From the NCBI GenBank assembly GCA_903820085.1, contig CAIJGA010000018.1, positions 1 to 64,000 on the forward strand: a DNA stretch of 64,000 bases, read 5' to 3'. The stretch comes from an uncultured Chlorobiaceae bacterium. GTDB lineage: Bacteria; Bacteroidota; Chlorobiia; Chlorobiales; Chlorobiaceae. The position numbers and the translations under genes are program-made. Shown here piece after piece: positions 26,877 to 38,200 of this stretch. The stretch's first letter is position 1, and each line of letters starts with the position of its first letter. The notes under the pieces are model-generated. The model saw only the letters and a program-made list of their open reading frames with translations. It did not search any database and was not told the origin of the DNA.

Positions 26877-27179
26877 TCAGTCCCTGACATCACGCTGCCG
26901 TGCGACCTCAACCACCTTTACAGCTTTTTCATCCTGCCGCAACATCAGGAACGCAGTTCGACATTGAGCGATCATTCCCATGATCACGTATTTACGAGCA
27001 TAAGGCATCATCAGCTTCTCCCAGTACCATATTCCAGCAGTAACCAGAACAGTCGCCCACTCTCTTTTCCTTTCTCCAAACCCGGCAACCTCTTCCAGCA
27101 AAACCCCATTCTGCTGATTTGATACCTTGTTTCCCCTGATTTTTTTCAACCGCTCTTGAAGGGGCAGTTGAAGATTCAT
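26877..27179 (-). CDS. Possible small hypothetical protein between bchS and bchH
   Basis: An antisense-oriented frame of 100 residues (ATG 27179; a GTG two codons earlier). Composition is protein-like, with a basic N-terminus (LQERLKKIRGNK), one hydrophobic segment (WATVLVTAGIWYW) that may touch the membrane, and a charged C-terminus (DEKAVKVVEVARQRD). A second minus-strand frame (26992-27234) overlaps its upstream part, so a frameshift between the two is possible. No Shine-Dalgarno site is seen. I do not recognise a family; it may be a pseudogene or chance frame. Confidence 0.35.
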   Translation of the reverse strand: MNLQLPLQERLKKIRGNKVSNQQNGVLLEEVAGFGERKREWATVLVTAGIWYWEKLMMPYARKYVIMGMIAQCRTAFLMLRQDEKAVKVVEVARQRDVRD

Positions 27180-27258
27180 GTTCACTCAAACCACGGTGAT
27201 TCGGTAATATCGGCGGATCGGTAACAGTCATCATCTTTTTATAGAGGGGTTACAACCT

Positions 27259-30200
27259 ATGCATTTTGTCTTCCTTACCATGGAGGCCACCAACAACAGT
27301 GCTCTGAAAGCTGCTGCCGGTGAACTGAACCGGAAGTATCATGTTGGTCTGGAGGTTTCGGTCTTCAGTCTTGGCCTGCATAACAGCAAAAAGCTCTGGG
27401 AAACACTCGAAGAGAGGCTTCCTGTGGCTGATTTTGTTTTTGGCTCCATGCTGTTCAGCGAAGAAATTGTCAGGCCGCTGGAAAAGCTGCTTGATGGATT
27501 AGCCTGCCCGGTCTGCATCATTACCAGCAATCCTGCCCTCATCACCCAGACACGAGTGGGCAAATTTTCGTTGCGCAAGCCAAAACAGGAAGAGCCAAAA
27601 GAGGCAAGTATTTTCAAGCAGTGGGCATCAAAGCTGATGCCGAAGCACAGCCACGGGGAGAGCCAGCGGCAATTGGCCATGGTGCGCAGTGTCAGCAAGC
27701 TGATGAAGCACATCCCCGGAAAGGCGCGCGATATCCATACCTTTATTGCTGCCCACCAGTTCTGGCTGAACGGTTCACAGGAGAACATGGAGCGATTTCT
27801 CTCGCTGCTGGTGGAGCGCTACTCTCCAGGGTGGAAAGGCAAGTTGCCGCAGGAAGATCCGCTCTTCTATCCTGACTCAGCCATCTGCCACCCGCAGGCA
27901 CCGGAACCATTTTTTTCTGCTGCACAATTTCTTGAGTGGCAGCGAAAAAACAAGGCGAATCTCGATAAAGGAACGGTGATCATCTTGGCCATGCGCTCAA
28001 CCGTTCTGAGCAAAAACATGGAGCACCTGAACGATCTGGTACGCTCTCTGGAATCGAAAGGTATACAAAGCCTGATTGCCTATAGCGGCGGACTCGATTT
28101 CCGCCCTGCCCTTGAACGCTTTTTCAACCCCGAAACACCGGGATCACTGAAGCCTTCGCTGCTGATCAATGCTACCGGGTTTTCACTGGTTGGCGGTCCC
28201 GCAGAAAACAAGGCGCCCGAGGCGGTCGTGGTGCTGAAAAAGCTCGATATCCCCTGCATGAATCTGATTCCTCTCTCCTTTCAGCCCATTGAACAGTGGC
28301 GTGAAAGCAATCTCGGGCTCACACCGCTGCAGACCGCACTGAGTGTAGCGGTAACCGAACTGGACGGCTCCATCGAACCGCACATTTACGCCGGTACAGA
28401 GAGCGGAAGTGAACAAACGGTGGCGCTTGAAGAGGAGCTGCGCATCATTACCGGTCGTGTCCAACGGCTTCTCCGGCTGCAGGGACGGGTGCCGGCCGAT
28501 AAGAAAATTGCCATTGTCCTCTTTAATTTTCCGCCCAACCTCGGCAATGCCGGAACGGCGGCATATCTCAACGTTTTTGAAAGCCTCCACCGGCTGCTCA
28601 CGGAGATGAAAGCGGCAGGTTACCGGGTTGATGTACCCCAAACAACGGAAGCCCTGAGGGAAAAACTGCTTGAAGGAAACCGCCTGATCTACGGCACCGA
28701 CGGCAATGTCGAGGCCCATCTGCCGGTGGAGGAGTACCGCAAACGCTTCCCTGCCTATGAGGCAATTGAGCCGTTCTGGGGTGATGCTCCGGGCGAGATC
28801 CTCAATGACCGTACCCGGTTTCATATTCTTGGCTGCTCACTTGGCAACGTCTTTATCGGCCAGCAGCCCAGTTTCGGATACGAACGCGACCCGATGCGCC
28901 TGCTCATGGCCAAGGACGCTGCGCCCAACCATGCCTTTGCTGCCTTTTACACCTGGATTGAACAGTGCTTCGATGCCGATGCCGTCATCCACCTGGGCAC
29001 CCACGGCGCCCTTGAGTTCATGCCGGGCAAGCAGGTCGGGCTTTCAAGTACCTGCTGGCCAAAACGGCTTATTGGCACTCTGCCGAACTTTTACTGCTAC
29101 TGCGTCAATAACCCGAGCGAAGGAGCCATTGCCAAACGTCGAGGTTTCGCCACTCTGGTCAGCTACCTCTCGCCACCGCTCGAACATGCCGGACTCTACA
29201 AAAACCTGCGCACGCTGAAAGAGCTCATTGCCGGGTTCAGGAGCCTTCCTTCAGATGAGCTGCTTGAGGAGATCAGGGAGCTTGCAACCGTTCTCGATAT
29301 TGAAGGGAGCAAGGATGAACGGCCCGCAGAGGAGTATGTCACAAGGCTGCACAGCGAGCTCTACCTGATTGAGGAGCGCATGATTCCGCTCGGATTGCAT
29401 ATCATGGGCGAAGCACCAACACCCGAAAGCGTCAGCGACCATCTGGCCCTGCTCGCGGCACACAGCCGCCCTGAGCTTGAAGGAAAATCACTCCCCGAAC
29501 TGATCTGCCATCACCTGAACTATGATTATGGCGAACTGATGGATCATCTTGGAAATGACCGCGAGGCCCAGCAACGTTGGCAGCAGGTATCGGCCATGAA
29601 CCGTGAAGCCCTTAAGCGCTTTACCGGCCACTTTGACCCGGCAAAAAGCCCCGGTCTGCCGGTCTCAAGAGTGCTTGAAGGAAACCTTGCCGTCAGGATG
29701 GCAGAGGCCAACGACTATCTGCGTCGCGAGGCAGGAATCAAGCCGGCAGCACTGGATGCCCTGTGGCACTTCCTGAACACCGTCCTCATGAATCTGGCTG
29801 AAAACCATGAACTGAAGGCTGTGCTGCACGCCCTTGAAGGAAAGTATACCCCTCCCTCACCGGGCAATGATCTTGTCCGAAACCCCGATATTGTTCCGAC
29901 GGGCCGAAACATGCACAGTCTCGACCCCTATACCATTCCTTCACCCTTCGCAGAGCAGGCGGGAAAACTCTCGGCTGAAGAGCTGCTGCTGCAGTACCGC
30001 AAAGAGAGCGGAGAGAACCCGGAATCCATTGCCCTGATTCTCTGGGGAACGGACAACCTGAAAAGTGACGGCGAAGGGGTTGCTCAGGCACTGGCGCTGA
30101 TGGGAGCAAAGGTCAAAACGGATGAAATGGGCAAGATCAGCGATGTCGTGCTGCTCCCTCTTGCGGAGCTTGGCCGTCCGCGCATTGACGTGGTCATGAC

Positions 30201-31089
30201 CATCAGCGGTATTTTTCGCGATCTGCTCTCCCTGCAGGTCAAGCTGCTTGACCGGGCGGTACGGATGGCCGCAGTAGCCGATGAACCCGACGAGATGAAC
30301 TTTATCAAAAAACACGTAACGCAGGAGATGGCCGAACGGGGATGCACCTTCGATGAGGCCTCAAACAGGGTCTATTCGAATGCACCCGGCAGTTACGGTG
30401 CCAATGTGAATCATCTGGTTGAAAGCAGCACCTGGGAGGAGGAGAGCCAGCTTGCCGAAGCCTTTATCAGCCGCAAGAGCTTTGCCGTAACCCCCGCCGG
30501 CCAGTGGCAGGAGTGCCCCGATGCGCTCCGCTCGGCACTGCAGCATGTTACGCTTACTTTTCAGAATATCGACAGTTGCGAAATCGGTATTTCTGATATT
30601 GATCATTATTATGAGTATCTTGGCGGAGTTTCAAAAACCGTTGAACACCTCACCAAAACAAAACCAAAGGTCATGGTTGGCGATATCGACGGTACGGGGA
30701 AAAAACAACGAATCTGTTCACTTGAAAAGATGGTCTCACTCGAAGCACGGACCAAACTGCTTAATCCGAAATGGTATGATGCCATGCTGGAGCACGGCTA
30801 TGAGGGAGTCAGGGAGATTGAGTCACACCTCAGCAACACCTATGGATGGAGTGCAACGGCTTCGGCAGTAAAAAAATGGACCTACGACCAGTTCAACGAA
30901 ACCTTTCTGCAAGACAGGCAGATGCTTGAACGCCTGGCCAACCTCAACCCTCATGCCACGATTTCGATGACCCGGAGATTGCTTGAAGCGCATTCGCGCG
31001 GATTCTGGGAAGCCGATGATGGCACCATCGAAGAGCTGCAGGAGCTCTATGCCGATCTTGAAACAAGAATTGAAGGGGTTCACCAGTGA
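27259..31089 (+). CDS. bchH: Magnesium chelatase large subunit BchH
   Basis: A 1276-residue protoporphyrin-binding H subunit, the second CobN/BchH-family protein in the window and clearly a paralogue of bchS (same order of blocks: [69 protein letters not shown]). The insertion near residues 100-130 ([14 protein letters not shown]) is lysine- and glutamate-rich. GAGGGGTT lies upstream of the ATG at 27259. bchM starts 55 bases after its stop and bchE follows, so Mg insertion, methylation and ring closure are encoded in order. This context is why I call it BchH rather than BchS/BchT. BchI and BchD are not in the window. Confidence 0.9.
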   Translation: MHFVFLTMEATNNSALKAAAGELNRKYHVGLEVSVFSLGLHNSKKLWETLEERLPVADFVFGSMLFSEEIVRPLEKLLDGLACPVCIITSNPALITQTRVGKFSLRKPKQEEPKEASIFKQWASKLMPKHSHGESQRQLAMVRSVSKLMKHIPGKARDIHTFIAAHQFWLNGSQENMERFLSLLVERYSPGWKGKLPQEDPLFYPDSAICHPQAPEPFFSAAQFLEWQRKNKANLDKGTVIILAMRSTVLSKNMEHLNDLVRSLESKGIQSLIAYSGGLDFRPALERFFNPETPGSLKPSLLINATGFSLVGGPAENKAPEAVVVLKKLDIPCMNLIPLSFQPIEQWRESNLGLTPLQTALSVAVTELDGSIEPHIYAGTESGSEQTVALEEELRIITGRVQRLLRLQGRVPADKKIAIVLFNFPPNLGNAGTAAYLNVFESLHRLLTEMKAAGYRVDVPQTTEALREKLLEGNRLIYGTDGNVEAHLPVEEYRKRFPAYEAIEPFWGDAPGEILNDRTRFHILGCSLGNVFIGQQPSFGYERDPMRLLMAKDAAPNHAFAAFYTWIEQCFDADAVIHLGTHGALEFMPGKQVGLSSTCWPKRLIGTLPNFYCYCVNNPSEGAIAKRRGFATLVSYLSPPLEHAGLYKNLRTLKELIAGFRSLPSDELLEEIRELATVLDIEGSKDERPAEEYVTRLHSELYLIEERMIPLGLHIMGEAPTPESVSDHLALLAAHSRPELEGKSLPELICHHLNYDYGELMDHLGNDREAQQRWQQVSAMNREALKRFTGHFDPAKSPGLPVSRVLEGNLAVRMAEANDYLRREAGIKPAALDALWHFLNTVLMNLAENHELKAVLHALEGKYTPPSPGNDLVRNPDIVPTGRNMHSLDPYTIPSPFAEQAGKLSAEELLLQYRKESGENPESIALILWGTDNLKSDGEGVAQALALMGAKVKTDEMGKISDVVLLPLAELGRPRIDVVMTISGIFRDLLSLQVKLLDRAVRMAAVADEPDEMNFIKKHVTQEMAERGCTFDEASNRVYSNAPGSYGANVNHLVESSTWEEESQLAEAFISRKSFAVTPAGQWQECPDALRSALQHVTLTFQNIDSCEIGISDIDHYYEYLGGVSKTVEHLTKTKPKVMVGDIDGTGKKQRICSLEKMVSLEARTKLLNPKWYDAMLEHGYEGVREIESHLSNTYGWSATASAVKKWTYDQFNETFLQDRQMLERLANLNPHATISMTRRLLEAHSRGFWEADDGTIEELQELYADLETRIEGVHQ

Positions 31090-31144
31090 GAACCAGCAGG
31101 ATAACCGTATCAACAGTCAACCACACAACCGTAAAACAGACACC

Positions 31145-31843
31145 ATGAGCAGCTCCTCTTTCAATGCTGAAGAACACAAGAAAATGCTCCGTTCCTATTT
31201 CAATGGCCAGGGCTTTCAGCGATGGGCATCGATATACGGCGACGATAAGCTCTCATCCATACGCAATACGGTGCGCCAGGGCCATGCCGTCATGATGGAC
31301 AAGGCATTCGACTGGCTGCAGCAGCTCGGATTGCCAAAAGGGGCAACCGTGCTTGATGCCGGCTGCGGAACAGGGCTCTTCAGCATCCGGCTTGCAAAAG
31401 AGGGCTACAAGGTTACAGCCGTCGATATCGCCTCGCAGATGGTCGACAAGGCAAAAGCTGAAGCAACCAAGCAGGGTGTACAGGACAACATCACCTTTGA
31501 GGTCAACACCCTTGAGTCAGTAAGAGGTACCTACGATGCGGTGGTCTGCTTTGACGTCCTGATCCACTACCCGGCAGAAGGATTTTCCCAGGTTTTCCGC
31601 AACCTCGCCAGCCTCACAAAAGGCTCCGTTATTTTCACCTACGCCCCCTACAACAAGTTGCTTGCGCTCATGCACTGGGTTGGCGGCTATTTTCCGAAAA
31701 AAGAGCGCCGCACCACCATCCAGATGATTCGCGATGAGGAGATGCAGACAGCCATGAAAAAGACGGGGATGCAGGTTAAAAGCCGCGAAAAGATCAGTTT
31801 CGGCTTTTACCATACCATGCTGATGAACGCATCACACAAGTGA
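31145..31843 (+). CDS. bchM: Mg-protoporphyrin IX O-methyltransferase
   Basis: Methylates the ring-C propionate of Mg-protoporphyrin IX using S-adenosylmethionine, preparing the substrate for BchE. It has 232 residues. The SAM-binding motif is [16 protein letters not shown], with acidic [11 protein letters not shown] after it, and [13 protein letters not shown] marks the BchM family. The ATG at 31145 gives the usual length; the open frame upstream overlaps bchH and is a shadow. It lies between bchH and bchE on one strand. Confidence 0.95.
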   Translation: MSSSSFNAEEHKKMLRSYFNGQGFQRWASIYGDDKLSSIRNTVRQGHAVMMDKAFDWLQQLGLPKGATVLDAGCGTGLFSIRLAKEGYKVTAVDIASQMVDKAKAEATKQGVQDNITFEVNTLESVRGTYDAVVCFDVLIHYPAEGFSQVFRNLASLTKGSVIFTYAPYNKLLALMHWVGGYFPKKERRTTIQMIRDEEMQTAMKKTGMQVKSREKISFGFYHTMLMNASHK

Positions 31844-31901
31844 GATTGTTGGAACGAAAAGCCTATGAAAATTGTATAAAATAATTGTAAATTAGAAATT
31901 C

Positions 31902-31957
31902 AGGGATTTTTAAAAGTCTTGAAACCGGGGTTTCGCTCTTTTTACACTGCAATCCCT
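31902..31957 (+). promoter_or_regulatory. Structured leader upstream of bchE
   Basis: In the bchM-bchE gap an outer stem (AGGGATT with AATCCCT), a middle stem (TAAAAG with CTTTTTA, one bulge) and an inner hairpin (GAAAC, loop CGGG, GTTTC) stack into one long imperfect stem-loop. A T-run (CTCTTTTTAC) follows the inner hairpin, so it could also act as an attenuator or partial terminator. This is seen by eye, not folded by program. Confidence 0.4.
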
Positions 31958-31992
31958 ATTTTGTAAAAAACATATCTGGAGGATGGAGACCG

Positions 31993-33633
31993 ATGAAAAT
32001 ACTGATGGTTCAGCCAAATTATCATTCAGGTGGAGCCGAAATTGCCGGGAACTGGACGCCAAGCTGGGTAGCCTATATCGGAGGGGCCCTGAAACAGGCG
32101 GGATTTGATCAGGTGCGATTTGTTGACGCCATGTGCGATCATCTTGATGACGATCAGATCGAAGAGGTCATCCGCCAAAACAAGCCGGATGTGGTGATGG
32201 CCACCAATATCACGCCATCTATCTTCAAGGCGCAGGATATCATGAAGCTCGCCAAAAAGGTAGACCCGAAAATTACGACCATCATGGGTGGCATTCATTC
32301 GACGTTCATGTACCCGCAGGTACTGAGCGAAGCACCTGAAACCGATTACATTGTCCGCGGTGAAGGCGAAGAGGTGACCGTTAACCTCATCCGGGAAATT
32401 GCCGCAGGAACTGACAAGCAGAACCGGGGAAACATTACCGGTATCGCCTATCTTGATGACGAGGGCAATGTTTTCGCCACGGCGGCGCATCCTGTCATCG
32501 AAGACCTCGATACCCTTTCCCCCGACTGGAGCCTTTACGACTGGGACAAATACATCTACACTCCTCTGAACTGCCGTCTTGCCGTACCGAACTTTGCAAG
32601 AGGCTGTCCTTTTACCTGTACCTTCTGTTCACAATGGCAGTTCTGGCGCCGTTACCGCGCGCGCAGTCCGAAAACCTTTGTCGATGAAATCGAGGTACTG
32701 GTGAAAAAGTACAATGTCGGCTTTTTCATTCTGGCCGACGAAGAGCCTACCATCAACAAGCAGAAATTTGTGTCGCTCTGTCAGGAGCTTATCGACAGGA
32801 AGCTTAACGTTACCTGGGGCATCAACACCCGCGTAACCGATATCATGCGCGATGCAGACCTCCTGCCCTTCTTCCGCAAGGCAGGCCTTGTGCACGTTTC
32901 GCTCGGCACCGAAGCAGCAAGCCAGATGAACCTGAACCGCTTCCGCAAAGAGACCACCATTGAGGAGAACAAGCTGGCCATCAAGCTGCTCCAGAAAAAC
33001 GGAATCGTCGCCGAAGCACAGTTTGTTATGGGGCTCGAACATGAAACCCCTGAAACCATCGAGGAAACCTATCAGCTCTGCAAGGACTGGGATCCTGACA
33101 TGGCCAACTGGACCATCTATACTCCATGGCCTTTCTCCGATCTCTTCAAGGAGCTTGGCGACAGGGTTGAAGTACGCGACTACTCCAAGTACAACTTTGT
33201 GACGCCGATTATCAAGCCGGACAACATGGAGCGTGAGGATGTGCTGAAACTGGTGCTGAAATCGTATGCCCGTTTCTACGCACGCAAGACCTTCTTCAGT
33301 TATCCCTGGATCAAGGATCCTTATGTCCGCAAGTACATGCTTGGATGTCTGAAAGCTTTTGCCCAGACAACCCTTACCAAGCGATTCTATGATATCGACC
33401 GTGTCAAGACAAAGAACCGCAAGATCGAGATCGACCTCGGATTCGACAAGTCAAGGATTCTGACGCAGGATGAGGTTAAAAACCTCAAGGAACTCCGGCC
33501 TGAGATGGTAGCCGACATGAGTTTCGGCCTGAAAGAGGCCGGTTACCAGCGCGAGCATGACGAGCACAACTGGGACGAGTTCGACGAAACCACGATCAAG
33601 GATCGTAACTCATCGACCGTTCGCAACTGCTGA
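31993..33633 (+). CDS. bchE: Anaerobic Mg-protoporphyrin IX monomethyl ester oxidative cyclase
   Basis: A 546-residue radical-SAM enzyme that forms the isocyclic ring E of (bacterio)chlorophyll without oxygen. A cobalamin-binding-type domain occupies about residues 1-150 (KPDVVMATNITPSIF, MGGIHSTF, VRGEGEE). The 4Fe-4S motif is C205-x3-C209-x2-C212 in RGCPFTCTFCSQW. The C-terminal region (YARFYARKTFFSYPWI) is typical of BchE. GGAGGATGGAG precedes the ATG. It completes the bchH-bchM-bchE order and is followed by a strong terminator. Activity would need cobalamin, which makes a nearby uptake receptor of interest. Confidence 0.95.
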   Translation: MKILMVQPNYHSGGAEIAGNWTPSWVAYIGGALKQAGFDQVRFVDAMCDHLDDDQIEEVIRQNKPDVVMATNITPSIFKAQDIMKLAKKVDPKITTIMGGIHSTFMYPQVLSEAPETDYIVRGEGEEVTVNLIREIAAGTDKQNRGNITGIAYLDDEGNVFATAAHPVIEDLDTLSPDWSLYDWDKYIYTPLNCRLAVPNFARGCPFTCTFCSQWQFWRRYRARSPKTFVDEIEVLVKKYNVGFFILADEEPTINKQKFVSLCQELIDRKLNVTWGINTRVTDIMRDADLLPFFRKAGLVHVSLGTEAASQMNLNRFRKETTIEENKLAIKLLQKNGIVAEAQFVMGLEHETPETIEETYQLCKDWDPDMANWTIYTPWPFSDLFKELGDRVEVRDYSKYNFVTPIIKPDNMEREDVLKLVLKSYARFYARKTFFSYPWIKDPYVRKYMLGCLKAFAQTTLTKRFYDIDRVKTKNRKIEIDLGFDKSRILTQDEVKNLKELRPEMVADMSFGLKEAGYQREHDEHNWDEFDETTIKDRNSSTVRNC

Positions 33634-33666
33634 ACTGCAGCGATCCGGTTTGACACCAAAAAAAAG

Positions 33667-33693
33667 AAAACCCTCCGCTGTTCGGGGGGTTTT
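33667..33693. terminator. Bidirectional terminator between bchE and the acyltransferase gene
   Basis: An 11-pair stem (AAAACCCTCCG with CGGGGGGTTTT, one G-T pair) around CTGTT. A-run and T-run on opposite sides let it end transcription of bchE and of the convergent minus-strand gene. Confidence 0.88.
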
Positions 33694-33713
33694 TCTTTGA
33701 GGCAAAATTTTGC

Positions 33714-34619
33714 TTATGACTCCGTCTGTTTCCAGCGGTTGTGCAGCCAGAACCACTCTTCGGGATACTGGTAGATATACCGTTCCAGTACTTTGGTGTA
33801 GCGGCGGGTAAGTTCTTCTGCATCGGCTTTGGTCGTGCCGAGGTCCCCCATTTCAATCTCTTCATTCTCGACCTTGTAACGGCCATCGCCGGTTCTGCGG
33901 CACATGGCGACAAAGAGCGGCACCCCTGTTTTCAGGGCAAGAAAGGCGGGCCCGAGAAAAACGGAGGTACGCCGGCCAAGAAATTCAGTAAAAAAGGAGC
34001 CGCTTGAGTCGGACTGATCACCAAGCATGACCACAATACCGCCATTGCGGAGCGTCCTCATTCCTTCACGAAGGGCCAGCCAGTCGTAGACAATCCGGTT
34101 ACCGTGCATGGTTCTCCAGGTATTGATCTGACGGTCGATTTGAAGATTTTTCAGCGGCTTGACCACAATGGTGAAGGGTGCCACCAATAAGCCGCAGCAG
34201 AGACCCAGCAGTTCCCAGTTGCCAAAGTGTGCGGAAACCAGTACCCCGCCCTTTTTTTGCCCGATTGTGTTTGCCAGAAAATTTCCGGCATCAACATCAA
34301 TGAGTTTTGCCGCATCTTCTGCCGTCTTGATCATGGGAAGACGAAGCATTTCAATAATATTTTCAGCCTGGTTGCGGTAAACCCGGGATGCAATTGCCTT
34401 GATTTCGGCGCTGCTTTTCAGGGGAAAGGTAAGCGAAAGGTTCCTGGTCACCAGAGCTCGTCTTGTTTTAAGGACGTGATAGACAAAATCACCGAGGAAA
34501 GAGGCTATGGCGGTGGATCTCTTGCGGCTCATGTTTCTGACCAGCACACCAATGGTCATGATGAGGCTGTAGAGAATTTTCTGTGATAATTCTTTGTTGT
34601 TTTTACCTATTCGCTTCAT
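33714..34619 (-). CDS. LpxL/HtrB-like lipid acyltransferase
   Basis: An inner-membrane acyltransferase of the lipid A biosynthesis group, 301 residues from Met 18 of the longest frame (34619). A hydrophobic N-terminal segment precedes the catalytic H-x4-E motif in SAHFGNWELLGL; VMLGDQSDSSGSFFTEFLG is the second typical block, and the C-terminal YPEEWFWLHNRWK is a strong family signature. A GTG start at 34670 is also open. Probable substrate is Kdo-lipid A or a related lipid; the exact acyl position is not determined. The divergent neighbour encodes an ADP-heptose-type nucleotidyltransferase, which also points to lipopolysaccharide. Confidence 0.88.
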   Translation of the reverse strand: MKRIGKNNKELSQKILYSLIMTIGVLVRNMSRKRSTAIASFLGDFVYHVLKTRRALVTRNLSLTFPLKSSAEIKAIASRVYRNQAENIIEMLRLPMIKTAEDAAKLIDVDAGNFLANTIGQKKGGVLVSAHFGNWELLGLCCGLLVAPFTIVVKPLKNLQIDRQINTWRTMHGNRIVYDWLALREGMRTLRNGGIVVMLGDQSDSSGSFFTEFLGRRTSVFLGPAFLALKTGVPLFVAMCRRTGDGRYKVENEEIEMGDLGTTKADAEELTRRYTKVLERYIYQYPEEWFWLHNRWKQTES

Positions 34620-34723
34620 TGAAATGATGGGTTCTGTTCTAACTTTTTCGTACAATCGAAGAGTATACACTAAATTGCAAAAAAAAGAGGTCGAACAGGT
34701 ATCTTTTAGCGAGCTTGCAGCTC

Positions 34724-35260
34724 ATGGACAAAAAACAGATGATCATTATGACTGGTGCCGGCAAGCTGGTAAGCCGAAGCGGGGCTCTTGAGAAGGTGCG
34801 GGGCTGGCAGGCTTCAGGAAAAAAAGTTGTCTTTTCAAATGGCTGTTTCGATATTCTTCATGCAGGACACGTTGAGTACCTTGACGCAGCCCGGAAACTT
34901 GGCGATGTGCTTCTGATTGGGCTGAACAGCGATGCATCGGTGCGCCGGCTCAAGGGGCCAAGCCGCCCGATATGCAGCGAAACCGACCGGGCCACCGTGC
35001 TCTCAGCACTGCAGGTTGTCGATGCCGTCACCCTTTTTGATGAGGATACCCCTGAAGAGCTTATTGGCCTGTTGTTGCCGGATATTCTGGTCAAAGGGGC
35101 TGACTGGGCCGTAGAACAAATTGCCGGAGCACGGGCAGTGCTTGACCATGGTGGAGCAGTTTTGACCATACCCTTGCTTGAAGGACGCTCGACAAGCTCC
35201 ATCATCGAAAAAATTATTCAATACTCTTCTCAATCAGCGATTTGCGGTGGAACGCCTTAA
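34724..35260 (+). CDS. Heptose-phosphate nucleotidyltransferase (HldE C-terminal domain type)
   Basis: A stand-alone RfaE domain II protein of 178 residues. The nucleotidyltransferase motif is [16 protein letters not shown] (HxGH), and [29 protein letters not shown] and [12 protein letters not shown] complete the family pattern. It should transfer a nucleotide to D-glycero-heptose 1-phosphate for lipopolysaccharide core sugar; the kinase half (domain I) is not fused and not adjacent. Met codons at 34715, 34724, 34739 and 34748 are all possible starts; 34724 was chosen. Its 3' end overlaps the start of tamB. Confidence 0.88.
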   Translation: MDKKQMIIMTGAGKLVSRSGALEKVRGWQASGKKVVFSNGCFDILHAGHVEYLDAARKLGDVLLIGLNSDASVRRLKGPSRPICSETDRATVLSALQVVDAVTLFDEDTPEELIGLLLPDILVKGADWAVEQIAGARAVLDHGGAVLTIPLLEGRSTSSIIEKIIQYSSQSAICGGTP

Positions 35261-38200
35261 ACACTTTAGCCTGAAACTGCTCGCAGCAGGTGCGGCATTC
35301 TTGCTGCTGCTGACGCTTACCGCCCTGATTGTGCTGAACAGCGGGGTGCTCGACCAGTTTGCCCAAAAGCGGGTTACGACGCTTTTTAACGAAAAGTTTT
35401 TTGGCAGGCTTGAGCTGCAGGAGCTGCACCTGAAGTTTCCAAACAAGGTCATCCTGATCAATCCCCGCATTTACGGCCCGGGAGAACAGAAAGCTGCTCT
35501 GGAAGCCCGCACGATTTCACTCAGATTCAACTTTCTCTCTCTGCTTCAGCCTGATATCCGAAAATTATTTGTCCGCCGCCTGACGGCCGACCAGCTGAGC
35601 GCAAAAATTATTGAGCAGGACAACGGCAGGCTCAATCTTGAGCTTGTTTTCAAGTCACGAGACCCCGATTCGACAAAAGCGCCGTTCGACCATTTTTTCT
35701 GCAAATCCCTTCAGGTCAGCAACAGCTGCGTTTCCTGGTCCGGAAACAGAAACCGTCCGGGCAGTTTGCAGCTCGATATGAAGGATCTCAATCTTGAGCT
35801 CTCATCATTCACCGCAAAAAAAAATTATCTGCAGGGAACCATTGAAAAGCTGAACCTCAACATCCCCCAGAAACACTTTTCCCTGCAGCAGGTTTCAGGA
35901 CTATTTCTCTTTTCTGAAACCCGTTCAGAGCTGCTTGCCCTGAAAATAGCGGGCAATAAAAGCCGTGCGGAACTTTCGGCCACTCTCGATCACTTCAATA
36001 TTTTTTCACGGCAGCCGAAAAAAGAGCTTGCCCTGGCCACCTCATTTTTCAATGTCCAGGAACTTGCGCTGCATAGCGAGGACCTGAAGCTCTTGTACCC
36101 TTCGCTGGTGATGCCGCCGGGTATCTACACCCTTAAAGGGGATGCAAAAGGAAAAAGAGACAATATTGAGCTCATCGGTACCCTTCTGAAATACAACAAC
36201 AGTAAGGTAGCCGTCAAGGGGGAGCTGCTTAACCTGAACAGCCGTGATGCTTTTGCTTATGAACTGACCTGCGACAGTTCAAGAATTGCCGGCACTTTTT
36301 TCGACTCCTTCCTGAAAAAAGAGAGCCTCCTGAAAGAGATTGCCGGCAAAACCGGCGACATTGCCTTTCTCGGCAGTGCCAAGGGAACGCTGCAGGCAAT
36401 AAAAGCAGAGGTAAGTACTCGCTCTCTGTTCGGAGAGGTATCGTTGAGTGGTGAAGCTTCACGGGAAGATACGGAAAAGCTCTCGTGCAAGGGGACCTTT
36501 GTGCTGAAAGGTTGCAAGCCGCATATCTTCATGAAATCCAAAAATGCAAAAAGCCTGCTCAACGCTTCCGGCAGTTTTGAGGGGAAAGGGAGTACCAGGG
36601 AGATCAGCCAATTGGTACTTGAGATGAAGCTGGCCGACTCTTTCTGGCAGAATCAGCCGGTGAAAGAGGGTTCCCTCATGGTTACGTACGGCGGGCAGTT
36701 GATGAATACCTCTCTTGTTCTCCATAATAACCGGACAAGCTTCAATCTTGATGGCGAGGTTGACTTGAAGAATAGTGTGGCCCGATACCATGCCTCCGGA
36801 AAAATGGCCGCTCTTGATATTTCGAAAGCCCTCGGATCAAAAGAGGTTACCACCGACCTGAATGGAGGATATTCAGTGCAGGGCTCAGGATTTGATCCCG
36901 GCATGCTGAATGTTGCCGCCATTTTTGAGCTTTCCCCCTCTTCTATCAACGGACTCCAACTGAAAGATCGTTCAAATATTGCTTTTGAGATTGTGCAGAG
37001 CGCCTCCTCTTCACGGGCAAGCATCAAAAGCGATTTTCTTGATATTTCGGCTGAAGGTGACTATCGGTTCGATGAGCTGATCGCTTTAGGCAACCTTACT
37101 GCGTCAGCACTTTCGCGGGAGATCACGACACAGAATATCTGGCAGGCCTCACCTCCCCTCACCGCTACGGCACCGGGTTTGCTTAGCAGGCCCTTTACGG
37201 TCAATTACCGTATCTCGGCAAAAGACATTTCACCTTTGGTTCTGCTTTTCCCGATTAAGGGGCTCGCCTTGCAGGGCAGCGCTGAGGGGAGTGCCGTTTA
37301 CCGTAATGGGCAGTGTTCAATCGGCGCAACCATAAACCTCTCTAATTTGCGCTCCCGAGACGATTTTTTGCTTGAAAATCTCTCCATGAAGGCCGATATG
37401 GTCTGCAGCGGCAACAGGGTTCCAAAAGCATCGGCAACCGGACAGGCCTCATCAATCACTATTGCCGGAAAAAAAACGGGGGCGACAATTTTTTCTGCCC
37501 TCTATACGCCATCACGTCTTGAGGGCGCCATCGACCTTGCCATCCCGGATCCTGCAGAGAAGTGGTCGGCAAAATTCACGGCAACAAAAAGCGACTCAGG
37601 CTATGATCTCCTTTTCAACCACCTCACCATGAAAGATCCATCAGGTGTCTGGCAGGCAGAGGAGAACTCCCATCTTGTTCTGGGCAGAAAAGCGGCAAGA
37701 TTCAACCGTTTTACCATTACGAAGGGTATCCAGCAGGCTGTTTTCGATGGTGAGCTCAGCAATGCAGAAGCGGGCAGTTTTCAATGTACCTTGACAAATG
37801 TTGAGCTTAATGAGCTGAAACGGTTTGCCCTTGATTCATCTCTCGACCGGTTTGCCGGAACCATCAATGCCTCCCTCAGGGTCAGTGGTAGCCCTGATTC
37901 GAAATCAAGCTTGCTGAAAATGAGCGGAGCAAAGGTCCGTTATGGCGAGATCATGATAGGTACGCTGCAAGTCAATGCCCTCCATGACGGAAGGCAGCTT
38001 CGTTTTGAGCTGCATAGCACGCCCCCGAAGCCCGACAGGATTGCAGAAAAAACAGCGCCTTCAACTCCGTCAATGAACACCATCGATGGAAGCGGAACCA
38101 TTCCTCTTGCAATCAGCTACTATCCGCTCAATATCCGGCTGGAAGAGCAGCAATCAATCAGCGCGACATTCCGCTCCGATAATCTCTCTGCCCAGTTTCT

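Noticed and set aside
26709-27122. 137-codon plus-strand frame between bchS and bchH
   Set aside because: Composition is heavy in Ser, Pro, His and Asn after a short hydrophobic start, as expected of a shadow frame; the opposite strand looks more like protein.
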